From: Collimonas pratensis
Lineage (GTDB): Bacteria > Pseudomonadota > Gammaproteobacteria > Burkholderiales > Burkholderiaceae_D
Length of the DNA: 64,000 bases
Assembly: GCF_001584185.1 (NCBI RefSeq)
Contig: NZ_CP013234.1
Coordinates: 1,178,001 to 1,242,000 of the forward strand
Direction of reading: 5' to 3'
Part shown: positions 46,116 through 56,815 of the stretch, in pieces
How the letters are laid out: every line of letters begins with the position of its first letter
Numbering within the stretch: position 1 is the first letter of the stretch
Translations under genes and position numbers: made by a program
Notes under the pieces: generated by a model
What the model was told of the DNA's origin: nothing
The model's input: the letters and a program-made list of their open reading frames with translations, nothing else
The model's database searches: none

Positions 46116-46600
46116 AGTCCCTTTTCTTCAACTCCCTGCAACCGGCTGATCTCTTCCGCGTCCAACTCGCCTAAATCAGATGACCTGATCCAGCTCTGGA
46201 TCAGTTGAGAAGGCAAATGAAAAAGCCCTTCCTTTCCGCGTTGACTGTGCTTAACTCCCGTGAATATCGCTGCAACCCTGTCCTTGAACTGCAAGCATGG
46301 TGCCGACTGGGTGCTCTCTTTGACATAATGGCGCGCCTTTTTGGTAAAGGCACGACACGCGTATCGAATTCTTCCCTTTGCCTGGCCTGATCACTAGGGT
46401 CCACCTCAAATAATTATTGCCATATGGAAATATTTGTTCTAGTGTGATATGACTCCATGCCGTACAAAATTTCCAATGCTATTGGTTCTTACCCCTAGCT
46501 TTTCTAGTTTGCTCAACCCTATGTCCATGCACCAATGATGTAATGAGAGACCTGCAACGCGCTTGATTTCTCGTTATATCTTCTTTCGGGAGGTCACATT
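46116..46600. other. Gene-free stretch after tRNA-Arg, AT-rich toward its right end
   Basis: 485 bp. Short frames on both strands here have no ribosome-binding sites or recognisable products. From about 46395 the composition turns AT-rich, and the stretch ends in a strong GGGAGG ribosome-binding site (46588-46593) for the next gene. No copy of the tRNA 3' end was seen. Confidence 0.55.
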
Positions 46601-47458
46601 GTGAGAAATAACTTAAGGCGTTTTTTGCACACTGTAACGCTGCGTTGTGCGTTGTTCATGTCATTGGTGATTGGGATGCCGGCATTAGCACAACCTCCCA
46701 ATGGAAGTATTCTCAGTATAGATGCGACCGCAGGCACCGCAGCCCACGGGCAACTATTTGTCATTACCCAAACCGGGCAACGCTCTGTATTTTCAGATTT
46801 CGGTGCAGTGAGCCAAGGCGTATCAGGGATTGAACCCAATGCAGTCGCATGGTTGCCAGCCACGTTGCTCGGCCCCGGTGCGGGGATCTTGGTGACTGAT
46901 GGCAGCGGCGGTACAGGCGGAAATGGCGCGGTGTTCAAAGTAGATCCGCAAACCGGAGCAAGAACCGTATTGAGCGATTTTGGTAATGCCACGAGCGGCA
47001 CGCTTGGCTCCTATCCAATCGGCGTACTGACACTGGGCGGTCTGCTCGACAGCTTTCCGACCATTTATGTTATTGACGCATTTGCAGGAACCAACGGGCT
47101 AGGCACTTTGTTCCAGGTTGATGGACGAACCGGTTATCGCACCGTGATTTCCGATTTTAACGACAGCAGCAAGGGAACGCTTGGCGGCTACCCAAATAGC
47201 ATTGCTTGGAATCCAGGCCTCCTGGGACTGCTAGGGCTATCTGGAAATACCATCATCATTGCAGATGGTGCGGCGGGAACTATGCAATATGGTGCTGTAT
47301 TTAGTGTTACCACCGATGGCAACCGGACCTTGTTAAGCGACTTCGGCAATTCCGCCCAAGGCCCCGTAGATAGCAACCCGTTAAGCTACCCGGTTAGTGT
47401 CGCTGTAGCGCCAATTTGGTCTTCGCAAGCAGGAAGCATTTTTGTACTTGACGCGTAA
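46601..47458 (+). CDS. Secreted propeller-like repeat protein, N-terminal part (interrupted by an in-frame stop)
   Basis: GTG start at 46601 behind GGGAGG with 7 bp spacing. A Sec signal peptide (basic NNLRRF, hydrophobic core, ALA-Q cleavage near residue 31) leads into repeats of about 55-65 residues with the pattern I-x-V-x-D-x-x-AG...GALFxVxxxTGxRTxLSDFGN...G. Four full repeats and the start of a fifth (IFVLDA) precede a TAA at 47456-47458. The same frame continues beyond the stop with the rest of repeat five and repeat six. So the 285-residue product is probably truncated. Expected location is outside the inner membrane; function unknown. Confidence 0.75.
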   Translation: MRNNLRRFLHTVTLRCALFMSLVIGMPALAQPPNGSILSIDATAGTAAHGQLFVITQTGQRSVFSDFGAVSQGVSGIEPNAVAWLPATLLGPGAGILVTDGSGGTGGNGAVFKVDPQTGARTVLSDFGNATSGTLGSYPIGVLTLGGLLDSFPTIYVIDAFAGTNGLGTLFQVDGRTGYRTVISDFNDSSKGTLGGYPNSIAWNPGLLGLLGLSGNTIIIADGAAGTMQYGAVFSVTTDGNRTLLSDFGNSAQGPVDSNPLSYPVSVAVAPIWSSQAGSIFVLDA

Positions 47459-47761
47459 GCCGGGTCCGCTCAAAAGGGAGTGCTTGTGAAAATATCGGCC
47501 AATGGTCGGCGCACCATTGTCAGCGATTTTGGAAACGCTGCAAAAGGACCGCTGGCGGCTGGACTGGAGTACGGCGCCTTGGTTTGGCAAACTGGTCAGG
47601 ATGCCATACTGGTACAAGATGGCAACGCTGGCAGCAATAGCCAGGGCGCGCTGTTTTCTGTCAATCCGACTACGGGTGTACGCACCTTGCTGAGCGACTT
47701 TGGCAATGCAAATTCCGGCAGTACCGGCAGCTTGCCGGCCGGCTTGGGCCTTGTGCCCTAA
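47459..47761 (+). pseudogene. C-terminal part of the propeller-like protein, separated by the stop codon
   Basis: In the same frame as the preceding gene, starting directly after its TAA, the sequence encodes AGSAQKGVLVKISANGRRTI, then VSDFGN, and a complete sixth repeat ending GLGLVP and a stop. A GTG at 47480 could in principle restart translation behind AAGGGAG, but the fragment would lack a signal peptide and half a repeat. With read-through the protein would be 386 residues with six repeats, a reasonable six-bladed propeller. Confidence 0.7.
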
Positions 47762-47815
47762 GCCCTCAAATCAATCGGACCGGCTCATCAACGATTACAT
47801 ACTTTCTGAGGCTAG

Positions 47816-48145
<330 letters not shown>

Positions 48146-48500
48146 TGCGGCCAAATCGGCCAGCATTCATGCTCTGCCAAAGGCCACCGGTTCGGTGGCC
48201 TTTGCTTTTAAGCGATGGTTTTTTCCGAACAATTGGTCAGACAGGTGACGTGAGTGTTCGATAAAGTTGGATCAATAGCGAGCCATAAGTTTTTCTTTTT
48301 GCTCGCCGAAATTATTCTCGCTTGTGAATCAGGCGCCAAGGGAGGATATTGCGGTCTTTGAAACCGCCTGGGTTTGATTGTGTGGCGCTGGCAAGTTTTG
48401 CTTTGTGCAAACTGATGTGAGGCTGCAAGTGCAGCTGTACATGCGGCCGAGCCGCATTACCCCGGAAATACTAATGCTTGAGCAATCTTGAGGAGCCTTC
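48146..48500. other. Intergenic region between the ubiquitin gene and the cupin gene
   Basis: 355 bp. It holds the terminator at 48179-48210 and then about 290 bp without a supported gene, leading to the promoter region of the cupin gene. No clear promoter consensus was found. Confidence 0.55.
48179..48210 (+). terminator. Rho-independent terminator of the ubiquitin gene
   Basis: AAAGGCCACCG (48179-48189) pairs perfectly with CGGTGGCCTTT (48193-48203) around a 3-nt loop, followed by GCTTTT. It lies 34 bp after the ubiquitin stop. Confidence 0.8.
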
Positions 48501-48899
48501 GTGAAAACATCTTTTGCTATCTCTATTTTCTTGGCCGCCGCTGCCATGCAGCCCGTCATGGCTTCCGCGTCGCCAATCGCAACCAAGGAGACGCAGGTCT
48601 TGCAAAGAATCCATCTGGACGGAACCGACCGCGAACTTGGCATGGGGATCGCCGAATTTCCGCCCAACGCCGAAAAGCCGCGCCACATGGCGACCGGCCC
48701 CGAGCTGGCCTATGTGCTTGAGGGGGAACTGATCGTACAGGTGGATGGCGAGCCGACCAAAGTCCTGCATGCGGGCGGCAGCTACCAGCTTGCTGCAAAT
48801 GTGGTCCATGTCACCAAGGCCGGGCCGGCGGGCGCGAAAGTCATCGCCAGCTGGGTGCACGTGCCTGGCAAGGCCTTCAATATCCTGGTGCCGCGCTGA
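48501..48899 (+). CDS. Exported cupin-domain protein
   Basis: 132 residues starting at a GTG with GAGGAG 7 bp upstream. A Sec signal peptide (KTSFAISIFLAAAAM, cleavage near MASA) precedes one cupin domain: first motif around PRHMATGPELAYVLEGEL and second motif GGSYQLAANVVHVTKAG with its His. A metal-dependent enzyme or small-molecule-binding protein of the periplasm is likely; the ligand is unknown. It follows the ubiquitin terminator and precedes the class C beta-lactamase. Confidence 0.83.
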   Translation: MKTSFAISIFLAAAAMQPVMASASPIATKETQVLQRIHLDGTDRELGMGIAEFPPNAEKPRHMATGPELAYVLEGELIVQVDGEPTKVLHAGGSYQLAANVVHVTKAGPAGAKVIASWVHVPGKAFNILVPR

Positions 48900-48971
48900 T
48901 CAGGCACGACACATTTCAATTTGAACCATCGCCCCACTCTAAAAATTTATTGAACCGTGCGCAGGAAAAAT

Positions 48972-50141
48972 ATGAACAGGTTAAAGCTGCTGTCGTTTTC
49001 GTTATGCTTTCTTGCCGCTAGCAGCCATGCTGCGGGCGTCGTCGGCCAGGCCGGCCTCAAGGAGACGGTAGACAATACCATCCAGCCGCTGATGCAAAAA
49101 TACGATATCCCGGGCATGGCGATTGCCGTGACTGTCAATGGTGAAAGTCATTTCTACAATTACGGCGTGGCGTCGAAGGATACCCGGCAGAGCGTGACCA
49201 ACAAGACGCTGTTTGAGATCGGTTCGTTCAGCAAGACATTCACGGCGACGCTGGCTTCGTATGCCCAGGCCAATGGCGATCTTTCGCTTGCGGATAATGC
49301 CAGCAAATATTTGCCGTCCCTGCGCGGCAGCAGCTTTGACGGCATCAGCCTGATCAATCTTGGCACCCATACCGCTGGCGGACTGCCATTGCAAGCGCCG
49401 GACAATATCGAAAATACCGATCAGCTGATGGACTATTTCAAGCATTGGCAGCCGGCGCATGCGGCGGGCACTTACCGTAAGTATTCCAATCTGAGCATCG
49501 GCATGCTCGGCATGATTGCCGCGGGCAGTATGCACATGACGTTTGAAGACGCGATGGAAAAGAAGCTGTTTCCGGAGCTTGGAATGACGCATAGCTACAT
49601 CAACGTGCCGCCCGGCCAGATGCAGGATTACGCGCAAGGCTATACCGCAAAAGATGTGCCGGTCCGGGTGAATCCTGGGGTGTTGGCGTCTGAAGCCTAC
49701 GGCGTGAAATCGGGATCGGCTGACCTGATCCGGTTTATTGAAGCTAACATGGACGCGAGCAGGCTCAACCGCAAACTGCAACGGGCGGTCATCGATACGC
49801 ACACGGGATATTTCAAGACTGGGGAGTTCACACAGGACCTGATTTGGGAGCAATATCCTTATCCTGTCGAACTGAAGCGGCTGCTGGCTGGCAACGACCC
49901 TGCCGTGATCTATCAGGAGACTGCGGCAAGCAGGTTGAATCCGCCGCTGGCGCCGCAGGCCGATGTGCTGCTCAACAAGACCGGATCGACCAATGGCTTT
50001 TCAAGCTACGCAGCTTTTGTTCCCGCGAAAAAAATTGGGATTGTGATCCTGGCGAACAAATCCTATCCAATCGATCAGCGGGTGACGGCGGCATATCAAA
50101 TACTCAGACAGTTGGAGAGTCAGGCCGCAGTAAAGAACTGA
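48972..50141 (+). CDS. Class C beta-lactamase (AmpC family)
   Basis: 389 residues from the ATG at 48972, which has AGGAAAA 5 bp upstream. A signal peptide ends near SSHAAG. The three active-site motifs are in place: SFSK at 85-88 (nucleophile Ser85), YSN at 171-173 (usual YAN, here Ser in the middle) and KTG at 336-338 in LLNKTGSTNGFSSY. It would hydrolyse cephalosporins in the periplasm. No ampR-type regulator is adjacent, so control is unlike the Enterobacter system. A class D gene follows after 55 bp. Confidence 0.92.
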   Translation: MNRLKLLSFSLCFLAASSHAAGVVGQAGLKETVDNTIQPLMQKYDIPGMAIAVTVNGESHFYNYGVASKDTRQSVTNKTLFEIGSFSKTFTATLASYAQANGDLSLADNASKYLPSLRGSSFDGISLINLGTHTAGGLPLQAPDNIENTDQLMDYFKHWQPAHAAGTYRKYSNLSIGMLGMIAAGSMHMTFEDAMEKKLFPELGMTHSYINVPPGQMQDYAQGYTAKDVPVRVNPGVLASEAYGVKSGSADLIRFIEANMDASRLNRKLQRAVIDTHTGYFKTGEFTQDLIWEQYPYPVELKRLLAGNDPAVIYQETAASRLNPPLAPQADVLLNKTGSTNGFSSYAAFVPAKKIGIVILANKSYPIDQRVTAAYQILRQLESQAAVKN

Positions 50142-50196
50142 TCGTCTGGCGGCGACTCCAAGCATCTTTCCCATTGAACTGCATGCAAAGGAATTT

Positions 50197-51012
50197 ATGA
50201 AATACTTACAATGCGTCGCGGCGCTCACCTTGGCAGCTGGTTTTCTTGCTGCGCCGGTTCACGCTAAAACAATTTGTACCGCGGTTGCCGACGCCAAGAC
50301 CGGCAAGATCCTGCTGCAGCAAGGCAATTGCAGCGAACGCTACACGCCCGCGTCGACATTCAAGGTCGCTCTGAGCGTGATGGGTTTCGATGCCGGATTC
50401 CTGCAGGATGCGCACACGCCGACCTTGCCGTTCCACGAAGGCTACGTCGATTGGGGCGGGGACAATTGGCGTCAGCCGACAGACCCGACCAGGTGGCTGA
50501 AATATTCGGTGGTCTGGTTCTCGCAGCAAATCACCCAATCGCTTGGACAGCAGCGCTTGCAGAAGTATGCCAACAGCTTCGGCTATGGCAATGCCGATTT
50601 CTCGGGCGATCCTGGCAAGGACAATGGGCTGGAACGGGCTTGGATCGGCTCTTCCCTGAAAATCTCGCCGCTGGAGCAGGTCGCATTCCTGCAGAAACTG
50701 GTGAACCACGAACTGCCCGTCACGCCGCGCGCGATGGAGATGACGCTCAGCATCGTTGAAAAAACTTCGCTGCCTAGCGGCTGGGAAGTGCAGGGCAAGA
50801 CTGGCATGGCTTATCCACGGCTGGCGGATGGCGCTCTCGATGAGGCCCTGCCGTATGGCTGGTTCGTCGGCTGGGCCGGTAAAGGCGGACGCAAGCTGGT
50901 GTTTGCCCGGTTGATCCAGGATGACAAGAAAGAAGCCGGTACGGCCGGCGTACGCTCGCGCGATGCCTTCTTCAAGGAACTGCCTGCCTTGGCGGAATCG
51001 CTTGCGCCATAA
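50197..51012 (+). CDS. Class D beta-lactamase (OXA family)
   Basis: 271 residues with a signal peptide ending VHA-K. Class D motifs: STFK at 53-56 (Ser53, carbamylated Lys56), SVV at 104-106, YGN at 130-132 and KTG at 201-203, plus the WVEGxxx-like FFxGWxG region near YGWFVGWAGK. It is an intact serine beta-lactamase of the periplasm. It shares a direction and a 55-bp gap with the class C gene, so the two are probably coexpressed. Substrate range cannot be told from sequence. Confidence 0.93.
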   Translation: MKYLQCVAALTLAAGFLAAPVHAKTICTAVADAKTGKILLQQGNCSERYTPASTFKVALSVMGFDAGFLQDAHTPTLPFHEGYVDWGGDNWRQPTDPTRWLKYSVVWFSQQITQSLGQQRLQKYANSFGYGNADFSGDPGKDNGLERAWIGSSLKISPLEQVAFLQKLVNHELPVTPRAMEMTLSIVEKTSLPSGWEVQGKTGMAYPRLADGALDEALPYGWFVGWAGKGGRKLVFARLIQDDKKEAGTAGVRSRDAFFKELPALAESLAP

Positions 51013-51024
51013 GCGCGGCCTTGC

Positions 51025-51651
51025 TCAAGAACGGGAAATGGCCGACAGCAGCAGGCCTGCGCCGACGAAGGCGCCGCCGGCCACCTGATTGACCAGCTTC
51101 AGGCGCCGCGCGCTGCTGAGCCAGCCCGACAAGCGGGCGCCGCCGCTGGCATAGGCGAACTGCCAGCAAGCCTCGATCACAAAAAATGTCGCCGACAGAA
51201 TCGCCAGTTGCGGCCCTTGGGCAAGCTGTGCATCGATGAATTGCGGGAACAGGGCGGCGAAGAAGATGAAGGCCTTCGGATTGCTCAAAGCCACCCAGAA
51301 GCCAGTGCGAAACAAGGCCCAGGGATTGTGCTTGCCGTCGTCTTCAGGACGCTCTTGCAGCTGCTGCGGCATGCTGCGCCAGGTTTTGATACCGAGGTAG
51401 ACGAGGTAGGCAGCGCCCGCATACTTCACGATCGAAAACAATTTCTCCGAGGTCGCCAGCAAGACTCCCAAGCCCGCGACCGAGCAAATCATGATCAGTC
51501 CCAGCCCGCACATGAGCCCGAGGCAGGTCACGGAGGTGCGCCGCACGCCATGATGGATGCCATGGGTCATGGCCAGCAGCATGTTGGGTCCCGGCGTGGC
51601 CGAAATGAAGAAGACGGTAGTGACGAACAGCAGCCAGGTCTTGAGAAGCAC
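51025..51651 (-). CDS. LysE/RhtB family amino acid exporter
   Basis: 208 residues with about six transmembrane helices. The N-terminal LLFVTTVFFISATPGPNMLL carries the ATPGPN signature of the RhtB branch, and the middle FRTGFWVALSNPKAFIFFAA is also typical. It exports an amino acid such as homoserine, threonine or a related compound. The start is a GTG at 51651 with GGGAA upstream; no Met fits. It is convergent with the OXA gene, 12 bp between stops. Confidence 0.9.
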   Translation of the reverse strand: MLLKTWLLFVTTVFFISATPGPNMLLAMTHGIHHGVRRTSVTCLGLMCGLGLIMICSVAGLGVLLATSEKLFSIVKYAGAAYLVYLGIKTWRSMPQQLQERPEDDGKHNPWALFRTGFWVALSNPKAFIFFAALFPQFIDAQLAQGPQLAILSATFFVIEACWQFAYASGGARLSGWLSSARRLKLVNQVAGGAFVGAGLLLSAISRS

Positions 51652-51871
51652 GGTAATTCCCGATGTGGATTTTTAATAGGGCAGTATACCCAGATCCCGG
51701 GTTTGCACCGGAACGGCCGTTCGGCCTTCTTGCAAATGGCATTGACGCCGTTGTTATTTGGAAAACTTCCGTCATAATGGCCAATTCGGCGTTTTCCAAG
51801 CCCTGGCGCCGCATTGCATCTGGTCCATTCTTCTACTTTCATCAATCGCATTAATTCACTTAGCCATCGAT

Positions 51872-54343
<2,472 letters not shown>

Positions 54344-54362
54344 GACGACTTTGCGGTATATG

Positions 54363-54392
54363 AAAAAAGGGATGCCTGGCGTCCCTTTTTTT
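54363..54392 (+). terminator. Rho-independent terminator of the S9 peptidase gene
   Basis: AAAGGGA (54366-54372) pairs with TCCCTTT (54382-54388) around 9 nt, extended by flanking A and T runs (seven T, 54386-54392). It lies 20 bp after the stop. Confidence 0.82.
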
Positions 54393-54455
54393 CGTCCAGA
54401 TCATGTTGTTCGATATGCATTATTTAAATTGAGATATCAAAACGATATGAAACAA

Positions 54456-54472
54456 ATTCAAATTAATTGAAT
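54456..54472. promoter_or_regulatory. Perfect 6-bp dyad upstream of the outer-membrane protein gene
   Basis: ATTCAA (54456-54461) and TTGAAT (54467-54472) flank 5 bp in an AT-rich region about 80 bp before the gene at 54553. It could be an operator; no dedicated regulator lies next to it. Confidence 0.35.
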
Positions 54473-54552
54473 CATATGGATAAATGGACTTGGATCATCG
54501 GCTAGCCTGGCCTGATAGCCGCAGATGGATGTTCTTCGCATGAGGAAGCCAC

Positions 54553-55605
54553 ATGTCTAATAAAAACAGGAAATTCCAGAAGCTCGCGCTGGCATGCACA
54601 TTTCTTTGCATGCCTCCTTTCATCCACGCGGCAGATACGTCAGCCGCGACCGAGGCGGCGCCGGACCGTAACGGTGGTTATGCCTCGGTCGCCCTCGGCA
54701 ACGGCATTCTCTACGGCACCAGCATGGATGGTCAGAAGCCCATGCGCTGGCGCGCAGCCGAAATCAGGTTTGGGCCGGATGTCGATTTCTTCGGGCGCAT
54801 GCCGGCCGGCGATGCGATGCGGCTCGATTATGTGTATTACAACGAAGGCCATCCCGACAACAACCATCGCGACGGTTATGCCGTGCAGGCGGTGTACCGG
54901 AAAAACCTGCAGCCGCATTTCGACCTGGAGCTTGGTGCGGGTCCCTATTTCAGCATGAACAGAACCACGGTCAACGGCAGCGAGCGCGACGACGCGCGGC
55001 TGGGGGCGCTGCTGTCGGTGGCGCTGCTCGGTCGGCTAGATCAATATTCGCCCGGCCTGAGCATACGGCTGGCGTACAACCATGTGCTGACACCTGGCGC
55101 ACCGTCCTCGGATGCTCTACTGCTGGGCATCGGCAAAGACTTCGGCGCCGCGCATGTGAGCGGGGCTGATGCAGACGCCGACCATTCCTGGTGGCTGGCG
55201 GCACTGGGAGGTTTTGCACAGACAAATCAATCGGGGCCTGGAAAGCGCTTCAGTTACGCGCTTGAAGCAAAAAAATACTACGGCCAGTGGGCGGCCTCGG
55301 TTTCCGCCATACAGGAAGGCGATGACGGTGTAAGAGTCAACCGCAAGGGCGTGGCGATGCAAGGCTGGTATGTACAGCCGATTGCCGAGCATTGGGATAT
55401 CAGTGCCGGCGCCGGTCCTTATCTGGCGACCAATAAAAGAGATGGCGGCGACTGGCGTGTCAACGGCCTGATCTCCTTGCAGGTAGGACGCGACCTTGGC
55501 AACAACCTGAAAGGCTTTGCCAGTTTCGGGCGGGCGGTCACTTTCAGAAACAAGAACGATGCCGACCTGATGACGGTCGGCATCATGAAACGCTTTGATC
55601 TTTGA
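54553..55605 (+). CDS. Putative outer-membrane beta-barrel protein with two similar halves
   Basis: 350 residues; GAGGAAG lies 6 bp before the ATG. A signal peptide ends FIHA-A. The mature protein is rich in alternating amphipathic strands. Its two halves resemble each other: GYAVQAVYRKNL...LELGAGPYF...LLLGIGKDFG in the first, GWYVQPIAEHW...ISAGAGPYL...MTVGIMKRFDL in the second. The C-terminal strand ends with Phe-Asp-Leu, compatible with outer-membrane insertion. Function not recognised; a porin or lipid-handling barrel is possible. A dyad in its upstream region suggests regulation. Confidence 0.65.
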   Translation: MSNKNRKFQKLALACTFLCMPPFIHAADTSAATEAAPDRNGGYASVALGNGILYGTSMDGQKPMRWRAAEIRFGPDVDFFGRMPAGDAMRLDYVYYNEGHPDNNHRDGYAVQAVYRKNLQPHFDLELGAGPYFSMNRTTVNGSERDDARLGALLSVALLGRLDQYSPGLSIRLAYNHVLTPGAPSSDALLLGIGKDFGAAHVSGADADADHSWWLAALGGFAQTNQSGPGKRFSYALEAKKYYGQWAASVSAIQEGDDGVRVNRKGVAMQGWYVQPIAEHWDISAGAGPYLATNKRDGGDWRVNGLISLQVGRDLGNNLKGFASFGRAVTFRNKNDADLMTVGIMKRFDL

Positions 55606-55626
55606 ACCTAATTCTAAGTCTGATTC

Positions 55627-56391
55627 TCAGCGCAAGGTTTCGGCCAGCTTGTTGTCATCCATGCTGCGTCCAAGCACCACCCAGAAGATGCACAAGGAAA
55701 GCAAGCCGGCGACAGCATAGACCGACACATCGAGATAATTGCCGCCAATTTTCAGCGGAATCAACGGCGCGTCGGTGGTGCAGATCATGTTGGCGGCGTA
55801 CATGCCGACATAATGCATGCTGCATACCGCCAGCGCCATCACCAGCGCCGCGACAATCCGGTGCAGCAGCTGGGTCAGGTTGAACGCCAGCCACAGCGCT
55901 GCGCCGGCGGCAACGACGGCGATCGCCAAGGAGATGGCGACGGTGGCGAGATTCAATGACATGGTGGCGCGCAGGTTCATGGCGTACATGCCCATGTAGT
56001 GCATCACGCACACACCGACGCCGGCCAGCAGGCTGCCGGCCAGCCAGCCGCCGGTCTTGAACTTGCCGTGGCCGCCCGCCAGGTACAGGGCAATCCCGGA
56101 AATCACGATGGCGGCCAGCAGCGAAGCCGCAGTCAGCCAGACATCGTAGGCAATCGGCACGGACAGGCGGTAAGCCTGCATGGCGAGGAAGTGCATGGAC
56201 CAGATGCCGATGCCGCCCAACGAGGCCGCCGCGCAGACCGTCATGCCCAGGTCCAGCGTGCCGTTCTTGCGGAACATGGATTTGGCGCATTGCAGGGCCA
56301 GCAGCGCGCCCCAGAATGAAATCAGGTACGACAGCAACACCAGCGCAGCGTCATACCTGGGCGTCAATAACTGGCCTAGCAATGGATCCAT
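55627..56391 (-). CDS. MHYT-domain membrane sensor without output domain
   Basis: 254 residues from the ATG at 56391, preceded by GGGAG with 7 bp spacing. Seven transmembrane helices contain three MHYT-type motifs: WSMHFLAM, VMHYMGMYAM and SMHYVGMYAA. The motif is proposed to coordinate copper and sense a diatomic gas. Most MHYT proteins carry GGDEF/EAL or kinase outputs; this one ends after the last helix with a short tail (RSMDDNKLAETLR). It may signal through a partner protein. It is convergent with the outer-membrane protein gene. Confidence 0.9.
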   Translation of the reverse strand: MDPLLGQLLTPRYDAALVLLSYLISFWGALLALQCAKSMFRKNGTLDLGMTVCAAASLGGIGIWSMHFLAMQAYRLSVPIAYDVWLTAASLLAAIVISGIALYLAGGHGKFKTGGWLAGSLLAGVGVCVMHYMGMYAMNLRATMSLNLATVAISLAIAVVAAGAALWLAFNLTQLLHRIVAALVMALAVCSMHYVGMYAANMICTTDAPLIPLKIGGNYLDVSVYAVAGLLSLCIFWVVLGRSMDDNKLAETLR

Positions 56392-56815
56392 GGTTTTCTC
56401 CCTATTTGAATGTGTGCGGCAAGCTGCGCATTGCTGCATCGCTCGCCATTGTCCGTGCAGCTATATTGTTTTTAATTTAAGTAATACGGATAGCGCATGG
56501 CCTATATCTCTAGTTGGATATATTTCCCTGCAGAAATAATATATGTCTTAAATTTCTTTTTGGCAATATGGGCAGGCGAATAATTTGGTAACGTATTGTT
56601 GACTGCTGGCGACAGCAAGATTGGCGGCGCGGCAGCGCGGGTTCCTCCCCTTGTTCTTTGTGCTGAAATACAGACGGACTAAAGGGAGGAAAGCGACAAA
56701 TGTATAACCAGGCGCGCCAGTATGGGTACAATGTGCGGTTCATTCATCCAATTGACTGCATGTTGCCGGCTCCCGGCACACGACAGGTCTTTCTTTTTCT
56801 GGTCTCATCCAAATT
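56392..56815. other. Divergent intergenic region between MHYT gene and uup
   Basis: 424 bp, AT-rich between 56460 and 56560. No credible gene, repeat or hairpin was seen. Promoters for the leftward MHYT gene and rightward uup are expected here; TACAAT at about 56728 is a possible -10 for uup but its -35 is poor. Confidence 0.55.

Noticed and set aside
46082..46404. Short frames on both strands just after tRNA-Arg
   Set aside because: They overlap each other or the tRNA, lack ribosome-binding sites and resemble nothing I know; an integrase remnant was considered but no motif was seen.
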